This document shows, one piece after another, positions 37,453 to 47,549 of a stretch of DNA of 64,000 nt. The notes beneath the pieces were generated by a model. It was not told the DNA's origin. It was given only the letters and a program-made list of their open reading frames with translations, and searched no databases. Positions within the stretch are counted from its first letter, which is position 1. The number at the start of each line of letters is the position of its first letter. The stretch is from Brevibacterium yomogidense (GTDB taxonomy: Bacteria; Actinomycetota; Actinomycetes; Actinomycetales; Brevibacteriaceae), in contig NZ_JABASY010000004.1 in assembly GCF_016107685.1 (NCBI RefSeq), positions 186,001 through 250,000 of the forward strand, read 5' to 3'. The position numbers and the translations under genes were made by a program.

Positions 37453-37466
37453 CGCGTTACTAGAGT
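37438..37466 (+). promoter_or_regulatory. groESL promoter
   Basis: TTGACC at 37438-37443 and TAGAGT at 37461-37466 are spaced by exactly 17 bp. The pair lies between and within the two CIRCE sites, as expected for a HrcA-repressed sigma-70-type promoter. Confidence 0.75.
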
Positions 37467-37471
37467 TCGAG

Positions 37472-37498
37472 TTAGCACACGCACCACGTGAGTGCTAA
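37472..37498. promoter_or_regulatory. CIRCE operator 2 (HrcA site)
   Basis: TTAGCACAC, nine bases, then GAGTGCTAA: one mismatch from CIRCE consensus. It lies at about the expected transcription start and 119 bp before the groES ATG. Confidence 0.92.
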
Positions 37499-37616
37499 GA
37501 GTGCGCACTCGGCATCGCAGCCCGGCACCCGCGACGACGGGCCGCGACGAACGTCCTCACGGACGTGCCGTTCCGGCGCACGCAGTCACGACATATCTAC
37601 TAAGGAGAGTGTCCGC

Positions 37617-37910
37617 ATGTCGGTCTCCATCAAGCCGCTCGAGGATCGCATCGTCGTCCGCCAGGTCGAAGCAGAGCAGACTACCGCTTCCGGCCTGGTC
37701 ATCCCTGACACCGCCAAGGAGAAGCCCCAGGAGGGCGAGGTCGTGGCAGTGGGCCCCGGCCGCGTCGCCGACAACGGCACGCGCATCCCGCTGGACGTCC
37801 AGGTGGGCGACAAGGTCGTCTACTCGAAGTACGGCGGCACGGAGCTCAAGCACGGCGGCGACGAGTACCTCGTCCTGTCCGCTCGTGACGTCCTCGCAGT
37901 CATCTCCTGA
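37617..37910 (+). CDS. groES: Co-chaperonin GroES
   Basis: A 97-residue Hsp10. It begins [20 protein letters not shown], has the mobile loop [20 protein letters not shown] and ends [14 protein letters not shown]. It caps GroEL. AAGGAGAG precedes the ATG. Two CIRCE operators upstream show control by the HrcA repressor. The gene for HrcA is not in the window. Confidence 0.97.
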   Translation: MSVSIKPLEDRIVVRQVEAEQTTASGLVIPDTAKEKPQEGEVVAVGPGRVADNGTRIPLDVQVGDKVVYSKYGGTELKHGGDEYLVLSARDVLAVIS

Positions 37911-39575
<1,665 letters not shown>

Positions 39576-39607
39576 TCCTCTGACACCTTCTGCGCTCACC
39601 CGCAGCC

Positions 39608-39643
39608 CGAGGCCCCGATCGCTTGCCGGCGACCGGGGCCTCG
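39608..39643 (+). terminator. Hairpin terminator after groEL
   Basis: CGAGGCCCCGATCGC and its near-perfect complement (one mismatch) are separated by TTGCCG, giving a 15-bp stem. There is no T tract, as is common for actinobacterial terminators. Confidence 0.65.
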
Positions 39644-39713
39644 GCCGTTCGCGGGGTGGGAGGGCGACGGTGGATCACTGGCCGTCGTGGTGGGGGACTG
39701 GGAGGGTGGAGAC

Positions 39714-40010
39714 ATGTGGATCGGATGGATCGAATGCGACCTGCGCCTGGGGGACGTGCACTCCCGCAAGCAGAAGCGCTCCGTCGTGCGGCCGATCGTC
39801 GCGGAGATCCAGCGTCGCTTCCAGGTGAGCGCTGCGGAGACAACGCACCTCGACGAGTACCGGCGCGCGGGGATCGGTGCCGCCGTCGTCGCCGCGGACC
39901 GCGCGCGTGTCGTGCAGGTGCTCGACGACATCGAGCGGCTCGTCGCGATGCGGCCGGAGGTCGAGCTGCTGTCCGTGGGCACGCGCCTGCGCACCTCCGA
40001 CGACGACTGA
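39714..40010 (+). CDS. DUF503 domain-containing protein
   Basis: A 98-residue protein that begins MWIGWIECDLRLGDVHSRKQ and contains KRSVVRPIVAEIQRRFQVSA and EVELLSVGTRLRTSDDD, covering the whole DUF503 family (YlxP-like). YlxP proteins are often encoded with rbfA and infB and are suspected ribosome-maturation factors, but here it stands alone between groEL and clp. GGAGGGTGGA precedes the ATG. Confidence 0.85.
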   Translation: MWIGWIECDLRLGDVHSRKQKRSVVRPIVAEIQRRFQVSAAETTHLDEYRRAGIGAAVVAADRARVVQVLDDIERLVAMRPEVELLSVGTRLRTSDDD

Positions 40011-40090
40011 GCAGCTCGCTGCGACTCGTGTTCCGCACGGTCCCGCCTAGGGTGCCCCGGACGGGAATATCTGGCCCGCTCATGCGTTGA

Positions 40091-40111
40091 CTTGAGCGTA
40101 CGCCACTCAAT
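40091..40111. promoter_or_regulatory. HAIR operator (HspR site)
   Basis: CTTGAGC, seven bases, then ACTCAAT: two mismatches from the HAIR consensus CTTGAGT-N7-ACTCAAG. It lies 16 bp before the Clp start codon. In actinobacteria HspR with DnaK represses dnaK, clpB and related genes from such sites. hspR and dnaK are not in the window. Confidence 0.8.
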
Positions 40112-40126
40112 CTTTTGGGAGTTCAA

Positions 40127-42859
40127 TTGGCAACCTTCTTCGGTTCGTCCGGTGCGGGCGGCGACTCCTTCGAGGAGTTCCTCGCACGTCTACTGCAGAA
40201 TCAGGGCCACGCCCGTCGGCCCGTCGACATCACGCGGCTGCTGACGCGCCGCACCCACGAACTGCTGGGTGCCGCCGGCACATTCGCCGCCGAACACGGG
40301 CACACGGAAGTCGACGTCCTCCACCTCCTCCGGGCCATGATGGAGCACGACCAGATCCGGGCGCAGATCGTCGCGACCGGTGCTGATCCGGACGGGCTCA
40401 AGAAGGCGGCGGAGGCCCGCCTGCCGGAACCTGCGGAGTCCCGCGTGCCCGGACAGGTGTCGCTCACACAGGCGACTCAGAAGTCCCTGCTCGACGCCTA
40501 CCAGGTGGCGCGCGGTTTCGGATCCACCTACATCGACCCGGAGCACGTGTTCCTCGCCTTCGTGCTGAACCAGGAATCCTCCGTCGGGCAGCTGCTGGCG
40601 AGTGCCGGCGTCACCCCGCAGTCGCTGCAGCAGGCGGCTGCCCAGGCGGCCGAATCCGGCCACGTCATCGGTCAGACCGATGCTGACATCGTGGACGACT
40701 CGGACACCCCGATGCTCGACCAGTTCGGGTACGACCTCACGGAGGCAGCCCGCGAGAACGGACTGGACCCGGTGATCGGGCGCGCGGAGGAGATCGAGGA
40801 GACCATCGAGATCCTCGCCCGGCGCACCAAGAACAACCCCGTGCTCATCGGTGAGGCCGGCGTCGGCAAGACGGCGGTCGTCGAAGGCCTCGCCCAGGCG
40901 ATCGTCGCCGACGAGGTGCCGGGGCAGCTGCGCGGCAAGCGCGTCATCTCGCTGGACCTGCCCGCCATGGTCGCGGGCACGAAGTACCGGGGAGACTTCG
41001 AGGAGCGCTTCACGACGCTGCTCGAGGAGATCAGTGACGGCGAAGGCGACTTCATCGTGTTCATCGACGAGGTGCACATGGTGCTGGGCGCCGGTGGCGG
41101 AGGGGATTCCGGCGGCATGGACGCGGGGAACATCCTCAAGCCGCGCCTGGCCCGCGGAGAGCTCCGCCTCATCGGTGCGACCACGCTGGACGAGTTCCGT
41201 CGCGTGGAGAAGGATCCCGCGTTCGCACGTCGCTTCCAGCCGGTGACGGTCAAGGAACCGTCCCGCGAGGACGCGGTGTCGATCCTCACGGGACTCAAGG
41301 CCCGCTACGAGGAGCACCACGAGGTCCGCTACACGGACGAGGCCGTGCGCGCCGCCGTCGACATGTCGTCGCGCTACATCACGGACCGCTTCCTGCCGGA
41401 CAAGGCGATCGACCTGCTCGACCAGGCGGGTGCGCGCGTGAGCCTCACCCGCGCACCGAAGGTCGACATCGCCGCACTCAAGGAGAAGGAGGCCGCCCTC
41501 GAATCCGCGAAGGACGCGGCCGTCGCGGAAGAGGTCTACGAGGAGGCCGCCCGCATCCGCGACGAGATCGTCGCGGTCCAGGAGGAGATCTCCGCAGCCC
41601 GGGCCCCGGCCTCGGGTGCGGCCTCGGGTGCGGCCTCGGGAACGGGTGCCGTCTCGGGTGCGGATACGGCCTCGGGAGCGGGTGCCGTCTCGGGAGCGGG
41701 CACGGCCTCGGGAGCGGGTGCCGTCTCGGGAGCGGACACGGCCTCGGGCGCGGAATCGGACAGCGGAACCGCAGCGTCCGGTGACGTCCTCGTCGTCGAC
41801 GAGGACCAGATCGCAGACGTCGTCTCCCGGGCGACCGGGGTGCCCGTCGCACGACTCACACAGGACGACCGGCAGCGGCTGGCCGGGCTCGAAGCGGAAC
41901 TGCACGAGCAGGTCATCGGCCAGGACGACGCCGTGTCCGCCGTCGCGAAGGCGGTCCGCCGCAGCCGTGCCGGCATGAGCGACGCGGGCCGGCCCGTGGG
42001 ATCGTTCCTCTTCCTGGGCCCCACGGGCGTGGGCAAGACGGAGCTGGCACGGGCGCTCGCGACCTCGCTGTTCGGCGAGCAGGACGCGATGATCCGCTTC
42101 GACATGAGCGAGTTCGGCGAACGGCACACCGTGAGCCGGTTGGTCGGGGCACCCCCGGGGTACGTCGGCTACGACGAGGCCGGGCAGCTCACCGAACGTG
42201 TGCGCCGCCGCCCCTACTCCGTCGTCCTGCTGGACGAAGTTGAGAAGGCCCACCCGGACGTCTTCAACCTGCTGCTGCAGGTGCTGGACGACGGCAGGCT
42301 CACCGACGGGCAGGGCCGCACGGTCGACTTCCGCAACACCGTCGTCATCATGACGTCGAACCTGGGGTCGGAGTTCCTCACCAGCTCGATCGGCACGATC
42401 GGGTTCTCCGCCACCGGCACGGACGGCACGCAGACGTCGGACGAGGTGCGCAGCCGTGTGATGGGCCGCCTGCGGGAGACCATGCGCCCGGAGTTCCTCA
42501 ACCGGATCGACGACATCGTGCTGTTCCGCAAGCTCGAGCGGGAGCAGCTGCGCGACATCGTCCGCCTGCAGCTCACCGATTCGGAAGCGCGCCTCACCGC
42601 GCAGGGCATCGGCCTCACGGTCGATGACGAGGCCGTCGACCTCATCGCGGACCGCGGCTACGAACCGGAATACGGTGCGCGCCCCCTGCGCCGGGTGATC
42701 CAGCGCGAGCTGGACGACGCGGTCGCGGACCTGCTCGTCGCCTCCGAGGTGGACGAGGGCGACCGCGTGACGGTCACCGTGGAGGACGGCGAGCTGCGCG
42801 TGGCCGCGGAGGCTGCGGGCGCTGCCGGCACCGCGGAATCTGCGGTGACCGTGGCCTGA
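40127..42859 (+). CDS. Clp/Hsp100 AAA+ ATPase (ClpC-like) under HspR control
   Basis: A 910-residue Hsp100 protein: Clp N-domain ([20 protein letters not shown], with two repeats), NBD1 with GEAGVGKT near residue 243, a short UVR-like helical linker ([20 protein letters not shown]), and NBD2 with GPTGVGKT near 632. The long ClpB coiled coil is absent, so it is of the ClpC-like group that lacks the full middle domain. Between linker and NBD2, residues about 492-551 are a Ser/Gly/Ala/Thr repeat ([11 protein letters not shown] units). TTG 40127 is the likely start, with GGGAG 5 nt upstream. It should unfold proteins, with or without ClpP. Confidence 0.88.
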   Translation: MATFFGSSGAGGDSFEEFLARLLQNQGHARRPVDITRLLTRRTHELLGAAGTFAAEHGHTEVDVLHLLRAMMEHDQIRAQIVATGADPDGLKKAAEARLPEPAESRVPGQVSLTQATQKSLLDAYQVARGFGSTYIDPEHVFLAFVLNQESSVGQLLASAGVTPQSLQQAAAQAAESGHVIGQTDADIVDDSDTPMLDQFGYDLTEAARENGLDPVIGRAEEIEETIEILARRTKNNPVLIGEAGVGKTAVVEGLAQAIVADEVPGQLRGKRVISLDLPAMVAGTKYRGDFEERFTTLLEEISDGEGDFIVFIDEVHMVLGAGGGGDSGGMDAGNILKPRLARGELRLIGATTLDEFRRVEKDPAFARRFQPVTVKEPSREDAVSILTGLKARYEEHHEVRYTDEAVRAAVDMSSRYITDRFLPDKAIDLLDQAGARVSLTRAPKVDIAALKEKEAALESAKDAAVAEEVYEEAARIRDEIVAVQEEISAARAPASGAASGAASGTGAVSGADTASGAGAVSGAGTASGAGAVSGADTASGAESDSGTAASGDVLVVDEDQIADVVSRATGVPVARLTQDDRQRLAGLEAELHEQVIGQDDAVSAVAKAVRRSRAGMSDAGRPVGSFLFLGPTGVGKTELARALATSLFGEQDAMIRFDMSEFGERHTVSRLVGAPPGYVGYDEAGQLTERVRRRPYSVVLLDEVEKAHPDVFNLLLQVLDDGRLTDGQGRTVDFRNTVVIMTSNLGSEFLTSSIGTIGFSATGTDGTQTSDEVRSRVMGRLRETMRPEFLNRIDDIVLFRKLEREQLRDIVRLQLTDSEARLTAQGIGLTVDDEAVDLIADRGYEPEYGARPLRRVIQRELDDAVADLLVASEVDEGDRVTVTVEDGELRVAAEAAGAAGTAESAVTVA

Positions 42860-42885
42860 CGGCGCCGGGCTGGCCCGCCCACCTG

Positions 42886-42944
42886 CTACGACTTTCTTCG
42901 CCACCTACAATGTTATTTCGTTGTAGGTGGCGAAGAAATGTGTA
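42886..42944. repeat. Dispersed inverted repeat, copy 1
   Basis: CTTCGCCACCTAC occurs on the plus strand (within 42886-42908, flanked by a second CTAC) and as its exact complement (42922-42944). The 18-bp perfect stem is TTTCTTCGCCACCTACAA at 42893-42910 with a 10-nt loop. The same 23-bp unit, CTAC-N6-CTTCGCCACCTAC, recurs at 52045-52154. It may serve as a terminator for clp, but the shared outer CTAC boxes suggest a repeat family. Confidence 0.8.
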
Positions 42945-43055
42945 GGTGGGCGTTCTGTTGCGCGAAGAATGATCGCGCGGGACCGCGGCAGGTGCCATGG
43001 ATGCATGGCAATGAACCTGGCGAGTCACCTACCGCGATGTTTCAGGAGCAGTGGA

Positions 43056-43835
43056 TCAGGCGCCGAAGATGTCATCTGCAGAATAGATGGCGGGGCCGAG
43101 CCCCCACACACGCCACGTTCCGTCATCGATCTGGACCAAGGTCAAGAACGTCATCGTCGTCTGAAAAGACTCGAACGCCCGCGAGGCTACCGCGACCTCC
43201 GGTACGAACCGCATGTAGGCCACTCGATCAGGGGCATCCACGGCTCGGATCACCTTAGATGCAAGGGACCTGTTCCCAAGGTGGTTGACGGCCCACTGGT
43301 AGTCACCCCACGCAGACGGATCATAGGTCAGAGCCCGCGCCGCGCCCCTCTCGTCCAACAATCCGCTCCACCACAGCATCGCAACCTGTGCAGGGTTCGT
43401 CAGATCGCCGGCTTTTCCGAACGCGTTCACCGCACAGGCTGGGTCTGCTTCGACGAGCGCGGGGACGGGAGACGGCGTCGTTGAGGGCTCTTCTGCTATA
43501 TCTGCGGTGAGATTCGCGAAGATCGGCGCGGTAGCGGTAAGCGTGGCCAAGAACGTGATGAGCCGATCCTTCGGATCACATCGCATCCTGTCGATGAGTT
43601 CGTCGAACCCATCGACAAGCGCTTCTGTTCCAAACGCGTTTCGCATCATGCCCACGCGACGTGCTGCCGCGGCGGGCTCGACGCGCACTTTGGGGAGGTT
43701 GCGTTGAACTTCGTCGAGGATCGTGTCTGACCACAGTGGTTGGAAGAGATCAGCCTCGGCCAGCCAGAGCAGCGTCGTTGCGAGTCTGATCGGGATGAGA
43801 GTGCAAGCGTCGAGAACAGCGACCGGGCGATTCAC
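43056..43835 (-). CDS. PIN-domain toxin fragment fused to an unrelated membrane-anchored protein
   Basis: A 259-residue chimera. Residues 1-92 are the N-terminal part of a PIN ribonuclease toxin (VAVLDACTLIPIRL, then LWSDTILDEVQRNLPKV, ending RMRCDPKDR). At that point, where PIN proteins continue with the last catalytic Asp residues, the sequence changes to a hydrophobic segment (LITFLATLTATAPIFANLTA), a Pro/Thr linker and a domain of unknown type (WWSGLLDERGAARALTYD, then WAVNHLGNRSLASKVI) resembling small secreted or NTF2-like proteins. GTG 43835 follows the antitoxin gene by 10 bp. RNase activity is unlikely because the C-terminal acidic residues are missing. Confidence 0.7.
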   Translation of the reverse strand: MNRPVAVLDACTLIPIRLATTLLWLAEADLFQPLWSDTILDEVQRNLPKVRVEPAAAARRVGMMRNAFGTEALVDGFDELIDRMRCDPKDRLITFLATLTATAPIFANLTADIAEEPSTTPSPVPALVEADPACAVNAFGKAGDLTNPAQVAMLWWSGLLDERGAARALTYDPSAWGDYQWAVNHLGNRSLASKVIRAVDAPDRVAYMRFVPEVAVASRAFESFQTTMTFLTLVQIDDGTWRVWGLGPAIYSADDIFGA

Positions 43836-43845
43836 GGTTTGCGAC

Positions 43846-44253
43846 TCATCGTGTGTTGACGATTTGATCGGGAGGAGTCTCGTCGTCGATCTCCTGCGCG
43901 AGTTCATGCAGGGCGGCCCTTCGACGGGCCATGCTGGATGCCCGATATCGAGCTAATTCGACCGCAGCAATGCGACGGTGCACCCCGCCGCCTTCAGTCG
44001 CGAGCTCTCCACGTTCGATGAGTCGGACGACAGTCATACGGCTCACGCCCAAAAGGTCCGCGGCCTCTTGAGTGGTCATGAGGGTTTCGGAGGGTAGGAC
44101 GATCACGTCGGAGTTCGATTCCAAGACGTCCACGAGACGAAAGAACGCATCCCGAGCAGATTTCGGCACATCTGACGCGTCGAGCTCATGGAACATCTTG
44201 TCCACGGCCGACCGCAACTCCTGCGCTTGTTCGTGCGCGATTGCTCCCACCAT
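43846..44253 (-). CDS. Excisionase-type HTH antitoxin
   Basis: A 135-residue protein with a helix-turn-helix of the excisionase/MerR-like kind, LMTTQEAADLLGVSRMTVVR near residues 58-77, followed by a wing (LIERGELATEGGGVHRRIA). Proteins of this layout pair with PIN toxins in toxin-antitoxin operons, the antitoxin first. Here it lies 10 bp before the PIN fragment. It is probably a DNA-binding autoregulator, and appears intact although its toxin partner is broken. Confidence 0.8.
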   Translation of the reverse strand: MVGAIAHEQAQELRSAVDKMFHELDASDVPKSARDAFFRLVDVLESNSDVIVLPSETLMTTQEAADLLGVSRMTVVRLIERGELATEGGGVHRRIAAVELARYRASSMARRRAALHELAQEIDDETPPDQIVNTR

Positions 44254-44313
44254 GCATCCAGTGTAGCGAAACGCTCAAAACGCCCACTTGCGGGACAGGG
44301 CCACGTTTCTGTC

Positions 44314-44361
44314 GCTCGGCCGCGCAGCCGCTCGGCCGCGCAGCCGTTCTGCCGTGCAGCC
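44314..44361. repeat. 16-bp tandem repeat, three units
   Basis: GCTCGGCCGCGCAGCC occurs twice in tandem (44314-44329, 44330-44345), then a third copy with four changes (44346-44361). It lies between the antitoxin promoter and the 3' end of the glutamate-binding protein gene. Confidence 0.85.
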
Positions 44362-44384
44362 CCGTCCCGCCTCGCCACTCGCGG

Positions 44385-45272
44385 TCAGTACCTCTCCGGC
44401 TCCGGCTGCTCGACGTCGGAGGAGTCGCCCAGGGTGTACTCGAAGGCGTCGACCCACGTGCCGTCCTCGTTCGCCTGCTCGAGGATGTCGTTGATCGCGT
44501 TGCGGAGTGCCTCTTCGTCCTTGGGCAGGCCGATCCCGTAGGGCTCCTCGGAGATCTGATCGCCCAGCACCCGGAAGCCGCCATCTTCTGTTGCCGCATA
44601 GCCGCGCAGGATCGAATCGTCGGTCGTCATCGCGTCGGCGGAACCGGCACGGATGTCGTTGAGGCATTTGGGGTACGTGTCGTACGTGACGAGCTCCGTG
44701 TCCGGGAAGTCCTCCTCGATGCGCATCGCCGAGGTCGACGCGTCGACCGAGCACACGACGGTGTCCGCCAGGTCGTCCGTCGACTCGATGTCCGAATCCG
44801 TGAGGACGAGGAAGTCCTGCCCGGTGGTGTAGTACGGGCCGGCGAAGTCGATGACCTTCTTCCGCTCGTCGTTGATCGTGTAGCTCGCGACCACCATGTC
44901 GACGGTGCCCTGCTGGAGGAACGGTTCGCGGTTGGGGGTGACGGTCTCCACGAATTCGACCTTGTCGTCCGAGAACCCCAGCCCTGCGGCGGCGAGCTTC
45001 GCGATCTCCACGTCGAAGCCCTCCGGACGGGTTTCGCCCGGCCCCACGTTCGCAAGCCCCGGCTGGTCGAACTTCACACCGATCCGCAGGCGCCCGCGCT
45101 CCTTCGCTCCGGACCACGTGTCCGATTCGCTGAGTTCGAAGTCATCGACGACCGTGTACTCCGGTGCTTCGCCGGATCCCGGGCCGTCGGCTTCGGGGGT
45201 GCCCTCCTGGCCGCAGCCGGTGAGGACGAGTGTGAGTGCGGCAAGAGTGCCGAGGGCAGAGCGAACGCGCAT
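44385..45272 (-). CDS. Glutamate-type ABC transporter substrate-binding lipoprotein
   Basis: A 295-residue exported protein. The signal ends in a lipobox LTGC with the lipidated Cys at residue 20. The mature part is a family 3 solute-binding protein: GRLRIGVKFDQPGL, GFDVEIAKLAAAGLG, RKKVIDFAGPYYTTGQDFLV and IGLPKDEEALRNAIND. It resembles GluB of glutamate uptake systems. Permease and ATPase genes are not adjacent, which is unusual for this family; the system may be split or it may serve a transporter encoded elsewhere. Confidence 0.9.
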   Translation of the reverse strand: MRVRSALGTLAALTLVLTGCGQEGTPEADGPGSGEAPEYTVVDDFELSESDTWSGAKERGRLRIGVKFDQPGLANVGPGETRPEGFDVEIAKLAAAGLGFSDDKVEFVETVTPNREPFLQQGTVDMVVASYTINDERKKVIDFAGPYYTTGQDFLVLTDSDIESTDDLADTVVCSVDASTSAMRIEEDFPDTELVTYDTYPKCLNDIRAGSADAMTTDDSILRGYAATEDGGFRVLGDQISEEPYGIGLPKDEEALRNAINDILEQANEDGTWVDAFEYTLGDSSDVEQPEPERY

Positions 45273-45365
45273 GGGTGCCTCCTTGCAGTCCCTGAATGTG
45301 CTCTGGGAATTCTGTCACACGCCCGGGCGCGGGGGACGGTGTCGAGCTCGATAGGATCGGTCATC

Positions 45366-46406
45366 ATGGCCATGCCCTCTCCACTCCTGCCCCGCGAGGG
45401 GATCTCTGCGACACGTCTGCGCGCGCCCGGCGGGCACGGGATGCACGCCCGCATGCACCAGCCCGTCCCGCCGTCGGTGGGGGCGTGGCTGCGGGAGGAC
45501 TTCCCGGATGCGACGGAGGAGGAGATCCTCGAGATCACCACCGAACGGGATCTCACGGATCAGAACGGGAACCGGGTGTCCCTGGACGATCCCGTGGTTC
45601 CCGGTGGCTTCTACTGGTTCCACCGCTACGTCCCGCCGGAGGAGCGCACGCCGGTGGAGATGGGCGTCGTTCACGAGGACGACCACCTGCTGGTCATCGA
45701 CAAGCCGCACTTCCTGGCCAGCACACCGAACGGCCGGTTCGTCCGCGAATGCGTCGTCACCCGGCTGCGTGTCGAGCGGGACGATCCGGACCTCGTCGCG
45801 ATCCACCGGCTGGATCGGGTCACCGCAGGTCTGCTGCTCGTGTCGAAGCGGCCGGAGACCCGCGGCGCCTACCAGTCGCTCTTCCAGAAGAGAGCCATCC
45901 ACAAGACATATCGTGCGCTCGCCGCGCTGCCCTCCGTCGCCGAGGTGCCGGCCGGCTGGGCCGCCTGCCGCGCCACCCTGCTCCACAAGGAGTCGGGGGA
46001 GCGGCAGGTGCGGGAGGTGCCCGGTCTGCCGAACTCCCGGACGGAGGCCCGTCTGGTGGGGGAGCTGGGGATTGAGGACCTCCCGCTGTCCGGGCGGGCC
46101 GACGGTGTGCTCGAGTCGTCCGGTGCAGGGTCGGATCGTGCGGGGGAACTTCCACGGATCGGGGAGTTCGAGCTGCGTCCTCACACGGGGCGGACGCACC
46201 AGCTGCGCGTGCACATGTACGGGTGGGGGATGCCGATCCTGGGGGATCCGGTCTATCCGGTGGACATCGGCTTCGACCCCTACGACCTGTCGTCGCCGCT
46301 GCAGCTGCTGGCGAGCCGCCTGGAGTTCCGCGATCCGCTCACCGGTGAGGGGCGGGTGTTCGACAGCGAACTGAGCCTCACCCCCGCCCCCGCGCAGCTG
46401 GATTAG
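45366..46406 (+). CDS. RluA-family pseudouridine synthase
   Basis: A 346-residue RluA-type RNA pseudouridine synthase. An N-terminal S4-like segment (VGAWLREDFPDATEEEILEI) precedes the catalytic domain with HRLDRVTAGLLL near residue 146, where the Asp is the nucleophile, then KTYRALAAL and RPHTGRTHQLRVHM, the family's motif III. It modifies uridines in rRNA or tRNA; the exact target is not evident. An insertion of about 40 residues (LVGELGIEDLPLSGRAD and on) lies before the final motif. No convincing Shine-Dalgarno sequence precedes the chosen start. Confidence 0.9.
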   Translation: MAMPSPLLPREGISATRLRAPGGHGMHARMHQPVPPSVGAWLREDFPDATEEEILEITTERDLTDQNGNRVSLDDPVVPGGFYWFHRYVPPEERTPVEMGVVHEDDHLLVIDKPHFLASTPNGRFVRECVVTRLRVERDDPDLVAIHRLDRVTAGLLLVSKRPETRGAYQSLFQKRAIHKTYRALAALPSVAEVPAGWAACRATLLHKESGERQVREVPGLPNSRTEARLVGELGIEDLPLSGRADGVLESSGAGSDRAGELPRIGEFELRPHTGRTHQLRVHMYGWGMPILGDPVYPVDIGFDPYDLSSPLQLLASRLEFRDPLTGEGRVFDSELSLTPAPAQLD

Positions 46407-46407
46407 A

Positions 46408-46439
46408 CCGCTCCGGCTTGATCGGCAGTCGCCGAGCGG
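46408..46439 (+). terminator. Possible hairpin terminator after the pseudouridine synthase
   Basis: CCGCTCCGGC and GCCGAGCGG can pair over 9 bp with one bulge around a 13-nt loop, just after the stop codon. No T tract follows. Confidence 0.4.
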
Positions 46440-46497
46440 GTGATTTCCTGACGCTCCGAGTCGGCAGCTGACCCCACGGAGTTTTATGGCAGTCGTA

Positions 46498-46514
46498 ATT
46501 ATGACTATCATAAT
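46498..46514. promoter_or_regulatory. AT-rich palindrome, candidate operator of the DUF2975-XRE unit
   Basis: ATTATGACTATCATAAT is a perfect 7-bp inverted repeat with a 3-bp centre and 82 percent AT in a high-GC region. It ends with CATAAT, a possible -10 box. It lies 50 bp before the DUF2975 ATG and could be bound by the XRE regulator encoded downstream. Confidence 0.5.
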
Positions 46515-46563
46515 GCTGGTGCTTCTGACCTGGAGCCGGCCCCGTACCGACGTGAGGTGTCCG

Positions 46564-47220
46564 ATGACCGCTGTGGAACCGTCCGAGTTCGAACCGTCCG
46601 CGATCGAACTGACACCCGAGGTCGACGTCCCCCGTCCGCCTCGTTTCCTCCGCATCACTCTTGCCGTCTTCGAAGTCGCCTGCTGGGCGGCGGCTGCGGT
46701 CCTGGCAGGTCTGGGCCTGGTCGGGGTGATCATGATGGGATTCGGCGAGGTCCCGGTGACCGGCCGTGTCATCGACGGCGCCTCACTCATCGAGAACGGC
46801 GGCGTGATCGAGGGCGGTAGCGTCGACGTCTATCTGGAGGACGTGCCACTTGGAGTGTCGTGGCCCTTCTTCGCCACTGTGCTCGCCGTGGTGGGTTCGT
46901 GGGCGATCCTGTGTGTGTGCCTCGCCCGGATCTCTCGCGGACTGCGCGCGGGTGTTCCGTTCCGATCCGTCACGCCCCGCTTCCTGTACGCCTTCGCCGC
47001 CGTCTGGACCGTCGTCGCCATCGCGGCACCGTTCGTGATGGGTGCGACCCAGCCCGCGATGGCACAGGCTGCCGGTGTCGCCCTCCCGGGAGTCACCTTC
47101 GCCTACACGATGACGGCCGAAGACCTGCTGGGAGTCTTCGTGGGCCCGGTCATCGCGGTCGTCGTGGCGGTGCTGGCCACCGGTTCGCGCATGTGGTCCG
47201 AGCACAGGACCCTCGTATGA
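46564..47220 (+). CDS. DUF2975 membrane protein
   Basis: A 218-residue membrane protein of the DUF2975 family. It has four hydrophobic helices: near residues 38-58, 100-120, 139-158 and 185-207, with the loop ISRGLRAGVPFRSVTPRFLY between the middle pair, typical of the family. The role is unknown; DUF2975 genes are usually followed by a small XRE regulator, as here by ATGA overlap. GAGGTG precedes the chosen ATG by 5 nt. A longer reading to 46486 exists, but its first part overlaps the AT-rich palindrome. Confidence 0.83.
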   Translation: MTAVEPSEFEPSAIELTPEVDVPRPPRFLRITLAVFEVACWAAAAVLAGLGLVGVIMMGFGEVPVTGRVIDGASLIENGGVIEGGSVDVYLEDVPLGVSWPFFATVLAVVGSWAILCVCLARISRGLRAGVPFRSVTPRFLYAFAAVWTVVAIAAPFVMGATQPAMAQAAGVALPGVTFAYTMTAEDLLGVFVGPVIAVVVAVLATGSRMWSEHRTLV

Positions 47221-47468
47221 GCCGCGACGGCAAGACGAAGAGCGAGCCGTTGGCCCCCACACGGATCCGCTGTGCCCTGGGCTCCCTGCTGGAGGAGAGG
47301 GGAATGACCCTCACGCAGCTGAGCGAACGCGTGGGCGTGTCCGTCACGAACCTCTCCCTGCTGAAGAACAACCATGTGCGGGCGATCCGCTACAGCACCC
47401 TCGAGGCGATCTGCGACGCGCTGGACTGCCAGCCCGGCGATCTCCTCCGCTTCCACCGGAACCTGTAG
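47217..47468 (+). CDS. Small XRE-family HTH regulator
   Basis: An 83-residue helix-turn-helix protein: RCALGSLLEERGMTLTQLSE, RVGVSVTNLSLLKNNHVRAI and TLEAICDALDCQPGDLLRF, a Cro/CI domain of the YozG type that covers nearly the whole chain. It starts inside the stop of the DUF2975 gene. Such pairs look like membrane protein/regulator modules, sometimes compared with toxin-antitoxin units. Autoregulation through the upstream palindrome is a guess. Confidence 0.88.
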   Translation: MSRDGKTKSEPLAPTRIRCALGSLLEERGMTLTQLSERVGVSVTNLSLLKNNHVRAIRYSTLEAICDALDCQPGDLLRFHRNL

Positions 47469-47489
47469 GCACCTATCATTCTCCATATC

Positions 47490-47549
47490 GTGAACAATTC
47501 CGTCGTCATGCTGCTCGCAGCGAGTGCCCTGGTGGGAGGCGGCACGTGA
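47490..47549 (+). CDS. Possible 19-residue leader peptide
   Basis: GTG 47490 opens a 19-codon hydrophobic peptide (NNSVVMLLAASALVGGGT after the start) whose TGA overlaps the GTG of the next gene. No good ribosome binding site precedes it. It could couple translation to the DUF2975 gene or be chance. Confidence 0.25.
   Translation: MNNSVVMLLAASALVGGGT

Noticed and set aside
40190-42904. A 904-codon minus-strand frame over the Clp gene
   Set aside because: Antisense to a full-length Clp ATPase with all motifs; no family resemblance in the shadow.
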